The notes beneath the pieces were generated by a model, which was given only the letters and a program-made list of their open reading frames with translations, searched no databases and was not told where the DNA came from. From NCBI GenBank assembly GCA_965246855.1, contig CBDFFP010000003.1:372001-436000 (forward strand): 64,000 nt of DNA. Direction: 5' to 3'. Below, in pieces: positions 24,508 to 32,960 of the stretch (position 1 is the stretch's first letter; the number at the start of each line of letters is the position of its first letter). The stretch is from UBA1952 sp965246855 (GTDB taxonomy: Bacteria > Bacteroidota > Bacteroidia > Chitinophagales > Chitinophagaceae). A program made the translations under genes and the position numbers.

Positions 24508-24738
24508 ATGAAAGCCGCCTTGCAGATAGACCTCACTTTCGACCAGATTTTGTCGGTTGTAAAACAGCTTCCCAAACAGCAGCAAATAAAGCTCACGAAA
24601 GCACTGGAGCAGGAAGCGGTGGAGACCAAACTTTCCCGCCTGCTGAAGACTTTTAAAACAAAGGACCTGGACTTGGAAACGATTACCGAAGAGGCAGGAA
24701 TCGTAAGAGCGGAACTCTATGCGAAGCAAAAGCATTAA
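24508..24738 (+). CDS. Antitoxin partner of the PIN toxin
   Basis: 76 residues, helical and charged (FDQILSVVKQLPKQQQIKLTKALEQEAVETKL), ending in an acidic/basic segment LETITEEAGIVRAELYAKQKH. This layout, a short helical protein with an LPxxQQxKL-type helix ahead of a PIN gene with a 20-base overlap, is common for Bacteroidetes PIN-family antitoxins. It is expected to bind and block the ribonuclease and perhaps regulate the operon. No DNA-binding motif is obvious. Confidence 0.7.
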   Translation: MKAALQIDLTFDQILSVVKQLPKQQQIKLTKALEQEAVETKLSRLLKTFKTKDLDLETITEEAGIVRAELYAKQKH

Positions 24739-25147
24739 GGTCATCTTTGACACCAACGACGTCTGGATTAGCTTTCTGATTGGCAAGTGTTTGGCAAAGC
24801 TCAAAAAGCTGCTTGCAGGCGAGCGCATCGTGCTGATTACAACGGAACAACTCCTTACCGAAATCAAGTTGGTAACAAGTCGGGAAAAGCTCAAAAAATA
24901 CTTTCCGAAAGACAGCGTTCGGGAGTTGATTGCGCTGCTGGAAACCATTGCCGAGAAGTTGGCAATACAGCCCACGCACTTCCTCAACCGCGACCCGAAA
25001 GACAACTTTCTTTTAGACCTGATTGACTACGCCAAAGCTGATTATCTGGTAACGGGCGACAAAGATTTGCTGGCGCATGACCCTTTCAAAACCGCCCGCA
25101 TTCTAACGCCCGCTGCGTTTGAAAAGGCATTGGAAGAACTCGGGTAG
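24719..25147 (+). CDS. PIN-domain toxin (putative toxin-antitoxin component, TIGR00305-like)
   Basis: 142 residues. Acidic active-site positions are present: VIFDTNDVWIS near the start, TEQLLTEIK in the middle and RDPKDNFLLDLIDYAKADYLVTGDKDLL near the end, the arrangement of PIN ribonucleases of the VapC-like type. Expected to cut RNA when released by its antitoxin. Starts inside the upstream gene (20-base overlap), so translation is coupled. Part of the accessory block that separates the barrel gene from the GLPGLI gene. Confidence 0.85.
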   Translation: MRSKSIKVIFDTNDVWISFLIGKCLAKLKKLLAGERIVLITTEQLLTEIKLVTSREKLKKYFPKDSVRELIALLETIAEKLAIQPTHFLNRDPKDNFLLDLIDYAKADYLVTGDKDLLAHDPFKTARILTPAAFEKALEELG

Positions 25148-25187
25148 GGCTTGTTTAATAGCCGTATATTTCTTTGTCCCAACCACC

Positions 25188-25910
25188 ATGAAAAATCTCC
25201 TCTTCCCGCTTCTTTTCCTCCTTTCCGCCACCGCCCACGCGCAGCATCTTTTCTCCGGCAAAATCACCTTTGAGCGCAAGACCAATGTGCATCAGCTGTA
25301 CGAAAGCTACGAATGGTTTGAGGATTCCAAACGCGAGATTCCCAAAATCATCACCCAGCAATTCACCCTGCGCTTTGATTCTTCCGCTTCTCTCTACGAA
25401 GCCGTCGCGGGCGACGACGAAGAGCGCAAATGGTACACGCCGCCGGGCATGGACAACCGGATTGTGCAGAGCATTGCAACCGGAAAAATCACTGCGCAGA
25501 AACAGATTTTTGAACAGGCTTTCCGCATTGAAGATTCCCTGCCACACTACACCTGGAAAGTCGGCAGCGAGGTGCGCACCATCGCGGGCTACAACTGCCG
25601 CAAAGCCGTTACCCGCATCTGCGATTCGGTTTATGTCGTGGCGTTCTACACCGATGAAATCCCCGTCTCCAGCGGCCCGGAACAGTTCGGTGGCCTGCCC
25701 GGAATGATTCTGCAACTCGCCGTTCCCCGCCTCTGCGCTACGTGGACAGCAACGAGCATCCAAGAGCTTCCGCCAGATGCAAAAGCCTTAAAAGTTCCCT
25801 CTTCCAAAAGCAAAACCACTACGCGCGCTGCCCTTGCCGCTACCCTCAAAACCAGCCTTAAAGACTGGGGAAAATGGGGCGCACGGGCGGTGTGGTGGGC
25901 GATGCTGTGA
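25188..25910 (+). CDS. GLPGLI family protein
   Basis: 240 residues. Signal peptide ending ATAHAQ. The family signature GPEQFGGLPGMILQL is at about residues 165-179, preceded by the conserved TIAGYNCRKA and FYTDEIPV. GLPGLI proteins are secreted or periplasmic proteins of Bacteroidetes with unknown role, nearly always next to an outer membrane barrel gene of the type found at 19147. Here the pair is split by the transposase-like, AT-rich and PIN-toxin genes. The C-terminus is somewhat short and ends WGARAVWWAML. Confidence 0.9.
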   Translation: MKNLLFPLLFLLSATAHAQHLFSGKITFERKTNVHQLYESYEWFEDSKREIPKIITQQFTLRFDSSASLYEAVAGDDEERKWYTPPGMDNRIVQSIATGKITAQKQIFEQAFRIEDSLPHYTWKVGSEVRTIAGYNCRKAVTRICDSVYVVAFYTDEIPVSSGPEQFGGLPGMILQLAVPRLCATWTATSIQELPPDAKALKVPSSKSKTTTRAALAATLKTSLKDWGKWGARAVWWAML

Positions 25911-25949
25911 GCATAGGTCATGAGTCATAGGTCATGCCTTACAAAATGC

Positions 25950-26031
25950 GGGTCATTCCGACGAAGGAGGAATCTCACAGAAGGTGAGGAACAGCAAATG
26001 TGAGATCTCTCCATAGCGGTCGAGATGACCC
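25950..26031. repeat. Dispersed inverted-repeat element
   Basis: Arm gtcattccgacgaaggagga then atctcac, and return arm gtgagatctctccatagcgg then tcgagatgac. The same family as the 17.9-19.1 kb cluster. Flanked by short words tcatgagtcataggtcatg (25917-25935) and gacttatgatctatgaccc (26062-26080). Confidence 0.85.
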
Positions 26032-26083
26032 ACGTTTTGTAACCCACCGCTATCACCAAATGACTTATGATCTATGACCCATT

Positions 26084-26111
26084 AAAAAAAGCGCCCGAAG
26101 GCGCTTTTTTT
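26084..26111 (-). terminator. Terminator of the FKBP gene
   Basis: Twelve-base stem aaaaaaagcgcc (26084-26095) and ggcgcttttttt (26100-26111) with a four-base loop. Read on the minus strand it follows the FKBP stop codon directly and ends in a T-run. Confidence 0.85.
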
Positions 26112-27081
26112 AATGCTGGTGTCCGTCGTGGTCGGAGTGGCCGCCGCCCTGCGGGGCCATCTGAATTTGGGGTTGTTGCGAAGCAGCCGCTACATCCACC
26201 ACTTCGACATCAAAAATCAAAACCGAATTCGCCGGGATATTCGGACTTGGCGAGCGATCTGCGTAGGCCAGTGGCGACGGAATGTAAAGCGTGCCTTTTC
26301 CACCTTTCTTAAACATCGCAATGCCTTCGTCCCAGCCTTTAATCACTTGTCCCATGCCAAGCGCAAAATTGAACGGTTGCACGTGGCTGAATTTCGGATC
26401 CACGTTGGAATCAAACGGTGTACCGTTCAGGAGCTTGCCCGTGTAGTTCATCGTGATTTGCTGGCCTTGTTGCAGCGCCGCGCCACTACCGGGTTGATCA
26501 ATCTTGTAGTAGATGCCCGACGCCGTTTTCTGCGCCTGGATGTTGTTCTGCTTCAGGAAATCCTGAATCAGCTTGTCGTCCACGCCGTTTTGCTTCGCGG
26601 CTTTATCGGCAGTTTCTTTCTGCATCTCGGCAGCCGTCCGCACTTTCACCACCTGGATGAAATAGTCCAGCGTTTGGCCTTTGCCTTTCTCCACACCCGG
26701 CATCATCGGGAAGCCCATCTTCAAAACGCTGTCCACCGGCGTGCGCAGCACGGCAGAATCGCCTTCGCTCAGCATGGTAAACGCCTCGGCAATGTCGCCG
26801 CCAAAAGCCGCTTTCTGAATCATCACCGGAACGGGCATATTGTTGTTCAGCTTGCGCGTGTCAAACATCACCGTGTCCGTCTTACGGTTGCCCTTGAAAC
26901 TGTTTTGGAGGTGAATCTCCATGTAGTCGCCAAGCTGCGCTTTGCGGCCCGGCACGTCTTTCACGATTTTGTATTGCAGCGTAGAAGGCAGCTTGGTGAA
27001 TCCGCCTTTTCCCTGCGCGTCGCAGGAGGTTTGCGTCAGGGCGAAAAATGCGCCGGTCAGCAGAAGGGTTGTTTTGTTCAT
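26110..27081 (-). CDS. FKBP-type peptidyl-prolyl cis-trans isomerase, exported
   Basis: About 323 residues. The N-terminus has a short signal segment with a cysteine (ALTQTSC), so it is probably a lipoprotein although the lipobox is weak. The second half holds one FKBP domain (about 200-300: QQITMNYTGKLLNGTPFDSN, GMGQVIKGWDEGIAMFKKG, NSVLIFDVEVVDV), and the first half a more distant FKBP-like copy (LGDYMEIHLQNSF...GDSAVLRTPVDS). The tail is His-rich (HSDHDGHQH) and could bind metal. It assists folding of envelope proteins. It lies 39 bases after nrnA in the same direction; both ATG 27084 and 27081 are possible. Confidence 0.88.
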   Translation of the reverse strand: MNKTTLLLTGAFFALTQTSCDAQGKGGFTKLPSTLQYKIVKDVPGRKAQLGDYMEIHLQNSFKGNRKTDTVMFDTRKLNNNMPVPVMIQKAAFGGDIAEAFTMLSEGDSAVLRTPVDSVLKMGFPMMPGVEKGKGQTLDYFIQVVKVRTAAEMQKETADKAAKQNGVDDKLIQDFLKQNNIQAQKTASGIYYKIDQPGSGAALQQGQQITMNYTGKLLNGTPFDSNVDPKFSHVQPFNFALGMGQVIKGWDEGIAMFKKGGKGTLYIPSPLAYADRSPSPNIPANSVLIFDVEVVDVAAASQQPQIQMAPQGGGHSDHDGHQH

Positions 27082-27120
27082 CATGTTTTGTTGGGAAAAA
27101 GTAGAAGTCCGCGAATAGAG

Positions 27121-28122
27121 CTATTCTGGGTGGAATTGGTTTAAAAGAGTCTTGAATTTAGCAACCGTTTCGGCAAACGAAAGCGTGGACTTTCCGCCCG
27201 AAGCGTTGAAGTGGCCGCCGCCGCCAAAGTGGTTGCGGGAAAAGGAATTCACGTCAAAGTCGCCTTTGCTGCGAAAGCTCATGCGCACCTCATTGGGCCG
27301 TTCGGTGATGAGCGTCGCAAAGCGAATGCCTTCAATAGAAAGCGGGTAGTTCACCAGTCCTTCCGTGTCGCCGGGGCCGAGGTTGAAAAGCTGCGCGTCT
27401 TTTTTGGAAATCGCAATCAGTCCGGTTTTGAGCTTTGGAAAAACTTCCAGCCGGTCCGACAGCGCAAAGCCCAGAAAGCGCATCCGGTTAAACGTCCATG
27501 AGTCAAAAACAGCCTCGTGAATGGGTGTGTGTTCCAAACCCCGGTCTTTCAACTCCGCCACCATGCGGTGAACGCTCGCTGTCGTGGCCGGAAAACGGAA
27601 CGCGCCAGTGTCGGTGAGCAGGCCGGTGTAGAGGCATTGCGCCGTCTCCGCGCCTATCTTGTCTAATCCGCCATGCTCCGTGATAAAGTCAAAAACCATC
27701 TCGCAGGTAGAGCTTTTTTCGGGGAGAGAAGTCCCACAGAAAAAGTCTTCTTTTGGAAACAGGTGATGGTCTATCAGCACGCGCGGCGCGGCGCTTTCCC
27801 GCAACGGTGTTTCCATTGTTTGCGTGCGCGCAAGGTCGTTGAGGTCCAGGCAGAAAATGACTTCCGCTTCCTTCAACGCGTGCAGCGCAGGGTGGGGATG
27901 GGCTTCGTAGTTAATCACGTCTTTCGCATCCGGCAGCCAGCCCAGAAAGGACGGCATTTCCGAAGGAACCACCGGCGTTACGGTGTGTCCGCAGGCGCGC
28001 AGATACCGCGTCAGTCCCAGCAAGGAGCCCACCGCGTCGCCGTCGGGCCGGTAATGGGTAACGATAAAAACACGGCGGGGCTTCTCCAGCAAGGGAAAAA
28101 TCTCCCGGATAGGGGCTAACAC
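27121..28122 (-). CDS. nrnA: DHH-family oligoribonuclease/pAp phosphatase
   Basis: Degrades very short RNAs and dephosphorylates 3'-phosphoadenosine 5'-phosphate. 333 residues. DHH domain with HYRPDGDAVGS, CLDLNDLAR and LIDHH (about residue 117), then a DHHA1 domain with the GGGGHFNASGG motif (about 297). The GTG at 28122 is chosen because TATTTTCG (28128-28135) ends five bases before it; a frame start further upstream lies within that box. FKBP follows. Confidence 0.9.
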   Translation of the reverse strand: MLAPIREIFPLLEKPRRVFIVTHYRPDGDAVGSLLGLTRYLRACGHTVTPVVPSEMPSFLGWLPDAKDVINYEAHPHPALHALKEAEVIFCLDLNDLARTQTMETPLRESAAPRVLIDHHLFPKEDFFCGTSLPEKSSTCEMVFDFITEHGGLDKIGAETAQCLYTGLLTDTGAFRFPATTASVHRMVAELKDRGLEHTPIHEAVFDSWTFNRMRFLGFALSDRLEVFPKLKTGLIAISKKDAQLFNLGPGDTEGLVNYPLSIEGIRFATLITERPNEVRMSFRSKGDFDVNSFSRNHFGGGGHFNASGGKSTLSFAETVAKFKTLLNQFHPE

Positions 28123-28142
28123 GGGCGCGAAAATAGGCAATT

Positions 28143-28289
28143 AGGGACGAGGTATTAGGGACAAGGTATAAGGCATATAGGGTCAAAGTTTGTTGAAGAA
28201 GGGGAGAAGCAGGTAATCTAGAGAGCTAACTGATAATTTTATGAGGCTCCTACTGGTTTCTTGTCCCTCGTAACCTAATACCTAATCCT
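28143..28289. repeat. Intergenic words tattagggacaaggt and their inverse
   Basis: ttagggacgaggtattaggg near 28142 is answered by cttgtccctcgtaacctaat near 28259, making a long imperfect inverted repeat between divergent nrnA and ndk. The same words occur around 35513-35702 and 36618-36790. The ndk promoter box TACTTTTG is at 28290-28297. Confidence 0.5.
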
Positions 28290-28326
28290 TACTTTTGCCG
28301 CCTCAAAAACACACTTCTCCCTTCCC

Positions 28327-28755
28327 ATGAAGACCAACCAAACCTTCACCATGATTAAGCCCGACGCGGTTCGGGCAGGCCACATCGGCGGCATCCTGCA
28401 GATGATTACGGAAGCCGGTTTCCGCATTGTGGCCATGAAATACACCCGTCTTGCTACCGAGCAGGCGCGTCTGTTCTATGAAGTCCACAGCGAGCGTCCG
28501 TTCTACGGCGAGCTGACCGAGTTTATGTCTTCCGGCCCGATTGTCGCGGCCATTTTGGAAAAAGAAAACGCTGTTGCCGACTTCCGCACCCTTATCGGTG
28601 CTACCAATCCGGCCAACGCCGAAGAAGGAACCATACGCAAGAAATACGCGAAGAGCATGGGCGAAAACGCCGTTCACGGCTCCGACTCCGATGAGAACGC
28701 TGCTATTGAAGGTGCTTTCTTCTTCGCCCGCACGGAGCAGTTTTGGGATTTGTAA
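28327..28755 (+). CDS. ndk: Nucleoside diphosphate kinase
   Basis: Transfers the gamma phosphate from ATP to other nucleoside diphosphates by a phosphohistidine intermediate. 142 residues, normal length. FTMIKPDAVRAGHIGGIL at the start and the catalytic histidine in ENAVHGSDS (about residue 117), followed by SDENAAIEGAFFF. A TACTTTTG box at 28290-28297 gives a leader of about 25 bases, one of the longer leaders in this window. Confidence 0.97.
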   Translation: MKTNQTFTMIKPDAVRAGHIGGILQMITEAGFRIVAMKYTRLATEQARLFYEVHSERPFYGELTEFMSSGPIVAAILEKENAVADFRTLIGATNPANAEEGTIRKKYAKSMGENAVHGSDSDENAAIEGAFFFARTEQFWDL

Positions 28756-28781
28756 GCAGTAGAAGGTAGAAAGTAAAAAGT

Positions 28782-28816
28782 AGAAAGCCCACTGATTATG
28801 CGTCAGTGGGCTTTCT
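28782..28816. terminator. Bidirectional terminator between ndk and the lipoprotein gene
   Basis: Fourteen-base perfect stem agaaagcccactga (28782-28795) and its complement (28803-28816), seven-base loop. Lies between the stop codons of two convergent genes. Confidence 0.85.
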
Positions 28817-28836
28817 CTTTGAGGAAACTTAACTTC

Positions 28837-29310
28837 TTACCGGCTTGTGCCTTCCGGCATCCGGCCATCTACCGGTGCGCCCGGTTGTGTTTTCGGATAG
28901 GTGCTTTTCGGGTTGTTCGTGCTGTTGTTCTGCGAACCGCCTGTTCCGCCGCTGCCATTGCTCATCTGGCCGGAAGAGCCGTTGCGGCTACCGTTCATGT
29001 TGCCGCTGCCTGCGCCCGTGTTTGTTCCGGGGGCACTGTTTCTGCCGTTGGCATTGTCCATGTTACCGTTGCCCATGCTGCCGTCGTGCGTGGATGCTGC
29101 CTCCGAAGTGCCGGTGCTGATGCCGCCACTGGTGTTGTCTGCCGGGGCCATGCCGTTGGCATCGGTAGAAGGCGTGCTTTCCATGCCGCCGGGCGTAGCC
29201 GGCATCATCGTGCTGTCTGTGGTCGTGGTGCTTTCTTCATGCGTCGTGGAGGTGCAGGAAGTTGCCAGCAGCGCTAAGGCGAGGACTGGCAAAAGAAAAA
29301 TCTTTTTCAT
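28837..29310 (-). CDS. Low-complexity lipoprotein
   Basis: 157 residues. Signal peptide with a clear lipobox (LALALLATSC), then a mature part made almost entirely of Ser, Thr, Gly, Asn and Met (STTTTDSTMMP, GNMDNANGRNS, SSGQMSNGSGG). No domain is recognisable. Probably a disordered, surface- or periplasm-exposed lipoprotein. The repetitive composition makes length variation between strains likely. Convergent with ndk across a shared terminator. Confidence 0.8.
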   Translation of the reverse strand: MKKIFLLPVLALALLATSCTSTTHEESTTTTDSTMMPATPGGMESTPSTDANGMAPADNTSGGISTGTSEAASTHDGSMGNGNMDNANGRNSAPGTNTGAGSGNMNGSRNGSSGQMSNGSGGTGGSQNNSTNNPKSTYPKTQPGAPVDGRMPEGTSR

Positions 29311-29372
29311 AGGAATAGGGGGGAAAAGGGATAAAAAATTAGGGTTCCTCCGTCTTCTTAAAAATCATTCCC

Positions 29373-29864
29373 TTAAAGCGTCTTTTCCATCACGAAATCG
29401 TTCATGAAGAAACCCTCACCAATATCAAAATCTTTCTCTGCCACAATGTGAAATCCATTGGCCTTGTAGAAATCCTTTGCTTTGTTGTAACGGTTCACCT
29501 GCAATGACAAATCCGCCGCGCCCTGTTTCCGGGCATATTCTTCCACAAAAAGCAGCAGCTTTTTCCCCAGTCCTTTTCCTTGTTCTCCAGAAGAAACATA
29601 AAGCTTGTAGAGCTTCCAATGCCCTTCATCCACCGGCCCGGTTGCCGCAAAACCCACTGCTTCCGGCGCGTAGAGCAAAAAGAAATGTTGCCCTTCCGCC
29701 ATTTGCTTTTGCAGGCTTTCTTCGGAATAAAAAAGGTGCAGCATATACGCCAACTGCGCGGGCGAAAGAATTTCCCGGTAGGCTATCGGCCATATCTCGT
29801 GGGCCAAATGCCGGATAAGGGAGGCATCAGTTTCGGTGGCGGGGCGGATAAAAGGAACGTGCAT
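29373..29864 (-). CDS. GNAT family N-acetyltransferase
   Basis: 163 residues. Acetyl-CoA binding motif in LYKLYVSSGEQGKGLGKKLL (Q/RxxGxG/A type), preceded by FLLYAPEAVGFAATGP and followed by LSLQVNRYNKAKDFYKANGF, the standard GNAT order. Closest in general form to RimI-like or spermidine-type acetyltransferases; the substrate is unknown. The ATG at 29864 is favoured over the upstream frame (to 30038), which reads through the divergent radical SAM gene start. Confidence 0.85.
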   Translation of the reverse strand: MHVPFIRPATETDASLIRHLAHEIWPIAYREILSPAQLAYMLHLFYSEESLQKQMAEGQHFFLLYAPEAVGFAATGPVDEGHWKLYKLYVSSGEQGKGLGKKLLLFVEEYARKQGAADLSLQVNRYNKAKDFYKANGFHIVAEKDFDIGEGFFMNDFVMEKTL

Positions 29865-29994
29865 AAAAGCGTATTTTCGGGGAAGAAAAATGGACAAAAA
29901 AGAAGCCGGTAAAATGAGCAAAATTGCCGCATTTTTGTTTCTGTAGAAGCGCCTCCCGCAACCGCTTTTCTCCCAAAATCCTGTCCTCCTTTTT

Positions 29995-31059
29995 ATGTCG
30001 GTTCCTCCTTCCCACAAAGGGCGCGGCGCGCAATCCAACCCGCAAAACCGCTTTGAAAAAACGGGCTACGAGGCGCTCCACCCCGAAGCGATTGATGACT
30101 GGGAACTGATGCCGCGCAAGACGCAGTACGTGTTTGACGCGAGCAAGTCCATCGTCAATAAAGTAGAAAGCCCCGATGTGGGGATGCTGTGGAGCGCTAA
30201 TCCGTATCAGGGCTGCGAGCATGGCTGCGTGTATTGCTATGCCCGCAATTCCCACGAATACTGGGGCTACAGCGCGGGGCTGGATTTTGAAAGCCGCATT
30301 GTGGTGAAGAAAAATGCGCCGGAACTGCTCCGCAAATTTCTTTCCCAAAAAAGCTGGACGCCCGCCGTGATTTCCCTCAGCGGAAACACCGATTGCTACC
30401 AGCCCATTGAGCGCCAGATGCGCATCACACGCGGACTGCTGGAAGTGTGCCTCGACTTCCGCAACCCGGTGGGCATCATCACCAAAAACAGCCTTGTGCT
30501 GCGCGACCTGGACCTTTTGCAGGAGCTTTCCAGCCGCAATCTGGTGCGCGTTTTCACGTCCATCACATCGCTGGATGAAGACCTGCGCCGCGTGTTGGAG
30601 CCGCGCACTTCGGCCTACCGCCAGCGGCTGAAAGTGTTGGAAACCCTCTCGGCAAAGGGCATCCCGACGGGCGTAATGGCGGCGCCCATTATTCCCGGCC
30701 TCAACGACAGTCATTTGCCCGCCATTCTGGAAGCGGCGGCGGGCGCGGGCGCGCTTTGGGCGGGCTACACGATGGTGCGCCTGAACGGCGCGGTGGGAAT
30801 GCTTTTTAAAGAATGGCTGGACACCACGTTCCCGGAGCGCGCGGCCAAAGTATGGAACGCCATTCGCGAGGTGCATGGCGGGCAGGTTTCCAACAGCCAT
30901 ATTGGCGAGCGGATGACCGGCACCGGCCCGATTGCCGATATTATTGAGCAGCAATTCCGGCTCTACGTCCGCAAATTCAAGCTGAACCTCAAGCCGATGG
31001 CTTACAACACCGCCGATTTTCGGGTGCCGGTGCAGAATCAGGGGAGTTTGTTTGAGTGA
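29995..31059 (+). CDS. PA0069/SPL-like radical SAM protein
   Basis: 354 residues. Iron-sulphur motif CEHGCVYCYAR (about residues 72-82, CxxxCxxC), then SGNTDCYQPIERQMRITRGLLE and ITKNSLVLRDLDLL, the pattern of the Rv2578c/PA0069 group related to spore photoproduct lyase. Reaction not established. The C-terminus ends in a basic helix (LYVRKFKLNLKP). Divergent from the GNAT gene. The stop at 31059 is 42 bases before 21-bp array 2. Confidence 0.85.
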   Translation: MSVPPSHKGRGAQSNPQNRFEKTGYEALHPEAIDDWELMPRKTQYVFDASKSIVNKVESPDVGMLWSANPYQGCEHGCVYCYARNSHEYWGYSAGLDFESRIVVKKNAPELLRKFLSQKSWTPAVISLSGNTDCYQPIERQMRITRGLLEVCLDFRNPVGIITKNSLVLRDLDLLQELSSRNLVRVFTSITSLDEDLRRVLEPRTSAYRQRLKVLETLSAKGIPTGVMAAPIIPGLNDSHLPAILEAAAGAGALWAGYTMVRLNGAVGMLFKEWLDTTFPERAAKVWNAIREVHGGQVSNSHIGERMTGTGPIADIIEQQFRLYVRKFKLNLKPMAYNTADFRVPVQNQGSLFE

Positions 31060-31100
31060 GTATGGAAAGCGAAGCAGCATTTCCCGATTCTCGTCGCAGA

Positions 31101-31352
31101 AATGCCTTTTTCATTAACAAAAATGCCGTTTTCATTAACAAAACTGCCAACTTTGTTAATGAAAACGGCACTTCCAATGCAGGAAATGTCGTTTTCATTG
31201 CTGATTTTAACAGAGTTGCGAATGGAATCGCCGAATTCGCAAATGAAATTGCCGGAATTACACAGAAACCAGTGATTTCCACTAAAAAGTGCCCGTTTCT
31301 ATTAACATTTGGCCCGAAATTGTTAATAAAAACGGCGTTTCTGGTGTTGCTT
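31101..31352. repeat. 21-bp tandem array 2 (12 units)
   Basis: Twelve units step by exactly 21 from 31101 to 31352. The early units share aatgccgttttcattaac; later ones drift strongly but keep the period and the gccg...tt core. The array fills the gap between two convergent genes, and its last unit runs into the stop codon of the methyltransferase (31351-31353). The open frames over it are by-products of the multiple-of-three period. Confidence 0.85.
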
Positions 31353-32121
31353 ATACCTTCTTCGGAAACACGGCGTGTATCAAAATCCGCTTAAACGGAT
31401 AGAGCGCGGGCATAGTGGGAAATGCGTTCTGAATGCGCCGTTGATAATAGGCGATAAAGGTGTTCCGCATCTCGCTTTTAATGCGCTCCAGATAAGGAAT
31501 GAGCGCCGAGCCCGCCACGAATTGATATAGTTCCCGCGTCTGCTTTACCTCCATCGGGTAGATTTTCTTTAGAACAGAAATTTCCGCCCCTCCCTGCTCA
31601 AAAAGAAGCTGTGCATAGTCCTCCATCGGCAGCACCGGCGAGATGTAGGAGAATCCATTTAGTGCCGTTGCGAAAGGCGATTCTGCGGCCAGTTCCTGCA
31701 ACAGAAAATTCAGTTTGTTCTCGGCCTGAGACGGCATTTGCACCGCCAGTTGTCCGCCCGGCTTGAGCTGCGCAATCAGGCGCGGGAAAAGCGACTTATG
31801 ATTGTCCACCCATTGTAACGCCGCGTTGGAGAAGATGAGATTAAAAGTGTCGGGGCGCGTGAGCTGCTGCTCAATGCTGCGGTGCTGAAACGTGAGGCGG
31901 CTGCGATAGGGCGTTTTGGTGAGCATTTCCTTGGAAGCGTCAATGCCCAGAACCGTTGCGTCGCGCAGGTACGCTGCAAGCGTTGCCGTGCCTGCTCCCG
32001 TGCCACAGCCGAGGTCTATTACGCCCATCTGCGATTGCGGGGAAAGCAGCCGCAACAGGTCGCGCAACGGTGCGTCGCGCAGGTCGGAGAATTGGTTGTA
32101 TTGCTGTGGGTTCCAGGGCAT
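31351..32121 (-). CDS. Trans-aconitate 2-methyltransferase-like SAM methyltransferase
   Basis: 256 residues. N-terminal WNPQQYNQF and SAM-binding VIDLGCGTGAGTATLA (about 34-49), then NAALQWVDNHKSLFPRL and LKPGGQLAVQMPS are typical of the Tam family. Small acids or another carboxylate may be the real substrate. Third gene of a tightly spaced minus-strand unit with the saccharopine dehydrogenase-like gene and the barrel gene (gaps of 17 and 15 bases). Confidence 0.82.
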   Translation of the reverse strand: MPWNPQQYNQFSDLRDAPLRDLLRLLSPQSQMGVIDLGCGTGAGTATLAAYLRDATVLGIDASKEMLTKTPYRSRLTFQHRSIEQQLTRPDTFNLIFSNAALQWVDNHKSLFPRLIAQLKPGGQLAVQMPSQAENKLNFLLQELAAESPFATALNGFSYISPVLPMEDYAQLLFEQGGAEISVLKKIYPMEVKQTRELYQFVAGSALIPYLERIKSEMRNTFIAYYQRRIQNAFPTMPALYPFKRILIHAVFPKKV

Positions 32122-32136
32122 GAGAGAGCCGCTTTT

Positions 32137-32943
32137 CTAAAACTTCACGCCCAGCCCCAGGTACATAATAAACGAGCCGAACGCCTGTTGGGCTGTGCCT
32201 TCATAGATGCGCAGACCGGAGTAGCGGGCGTAATCGCCTTTCATCCCAAACTCCAGAAATACGCGCTTGTAAGCCGTTACCTGTGCATCCACTTCGGCTC
32301 CCATGTTCCAGCCGCCGATTTGAAAATGCGGGTCGTTGGCCTTGCCAAAAAGTGTGTTTTCTACGTGCGGAACCACTGGCCCCACACCTGCTTTTCCCAG
32401 CACATCAAAGCGCAGGGTCTGCCGCTTGTTTTCCCACACCGGCACGCGCTTTACGAGGTTAAGGAGAAAGAAATTCGCGCCGTTATTGAGGTAATAGGAA
32501 AAGCCGTTTTGCTTCGAAAACACAATGTTGGTATCCACTGTGCTTTCCCCGTTAAGCGTGCCCGTGAGGCGCGCCGTTTGTCCGTCGGAGATGATGTACT
32601 TGGTATGGTCAAAATTGATTTCCAGGCCCCAGCCGCGCTTCTCGTCAAACATCCAGCCGATGCGGTAGCTGTATTGCGGAATGGTGAGTGCCTGATTGAA
32701 AATGCCTTTGTCCCAGCCTTTGTGGTCGTGGCCGCTCACGTTGTGCAGCGTGTAATCATTGCCCAATCCGGGCTGCGCCACGTGAAGGTCGCTGCGGGTG
32801 TAGCTCTCCGCGTTGTAGCCCCAGGTGAAGTAGAAGGAATGGTTGCGTGGCTTCTTGGTTTTGGCAGGAAGGGAAGCTGTTTCCTGCGCAAAAGCACTCC
32901 CGCAGAGCAGGAACAGCAGGGAAAGGGTAAAAGCGTTTTTCAA
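32137..32943 (-). CDS. Outer membrane protein of unknown function, beta-rich
   Basis: 268 residues. Signal peptide ending AFAQ. The mature protein has alternating hydrophobic positions, many aromatic residues (SFYFTWGYNAESY, YSYRIGWMFDEKRGWGLEINF) and ends in a strand with C-terminal phenylalanine (SFIMYLGLGVKF), the usual signal for barrel assembly. I recognise no specific family. Co-oriented and closely spaced with its two neighbours. Confidence 0.75.
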   Translation of the reverse strand: MKNAFTLSLLFLLCGSAFAQETASLPAKTKKPRNHSFYFTWGYNAESYTRSDLHVAQPGLGNDYTLHNVSGHDHKGWDKGIFNQALTIPQYSYRIGWMFDEKRGWGLEINFDHTKYIISDGQTARLTGTLNGESTVDTNIVFSKQNGFSYYLNNGANFFLLNLVKRVPVWENKRQTLRFDVLGKAGVGPVVPHVENTLFGKANDPHFQIGGWNMGAEVDAQVTAYKRVFLEFGMKGDYARYSGLRIYEGTAQQAFGSFIMYLGLGVKF

Positions 32944-32960
32944 GAAAATGATTTTGTGTT

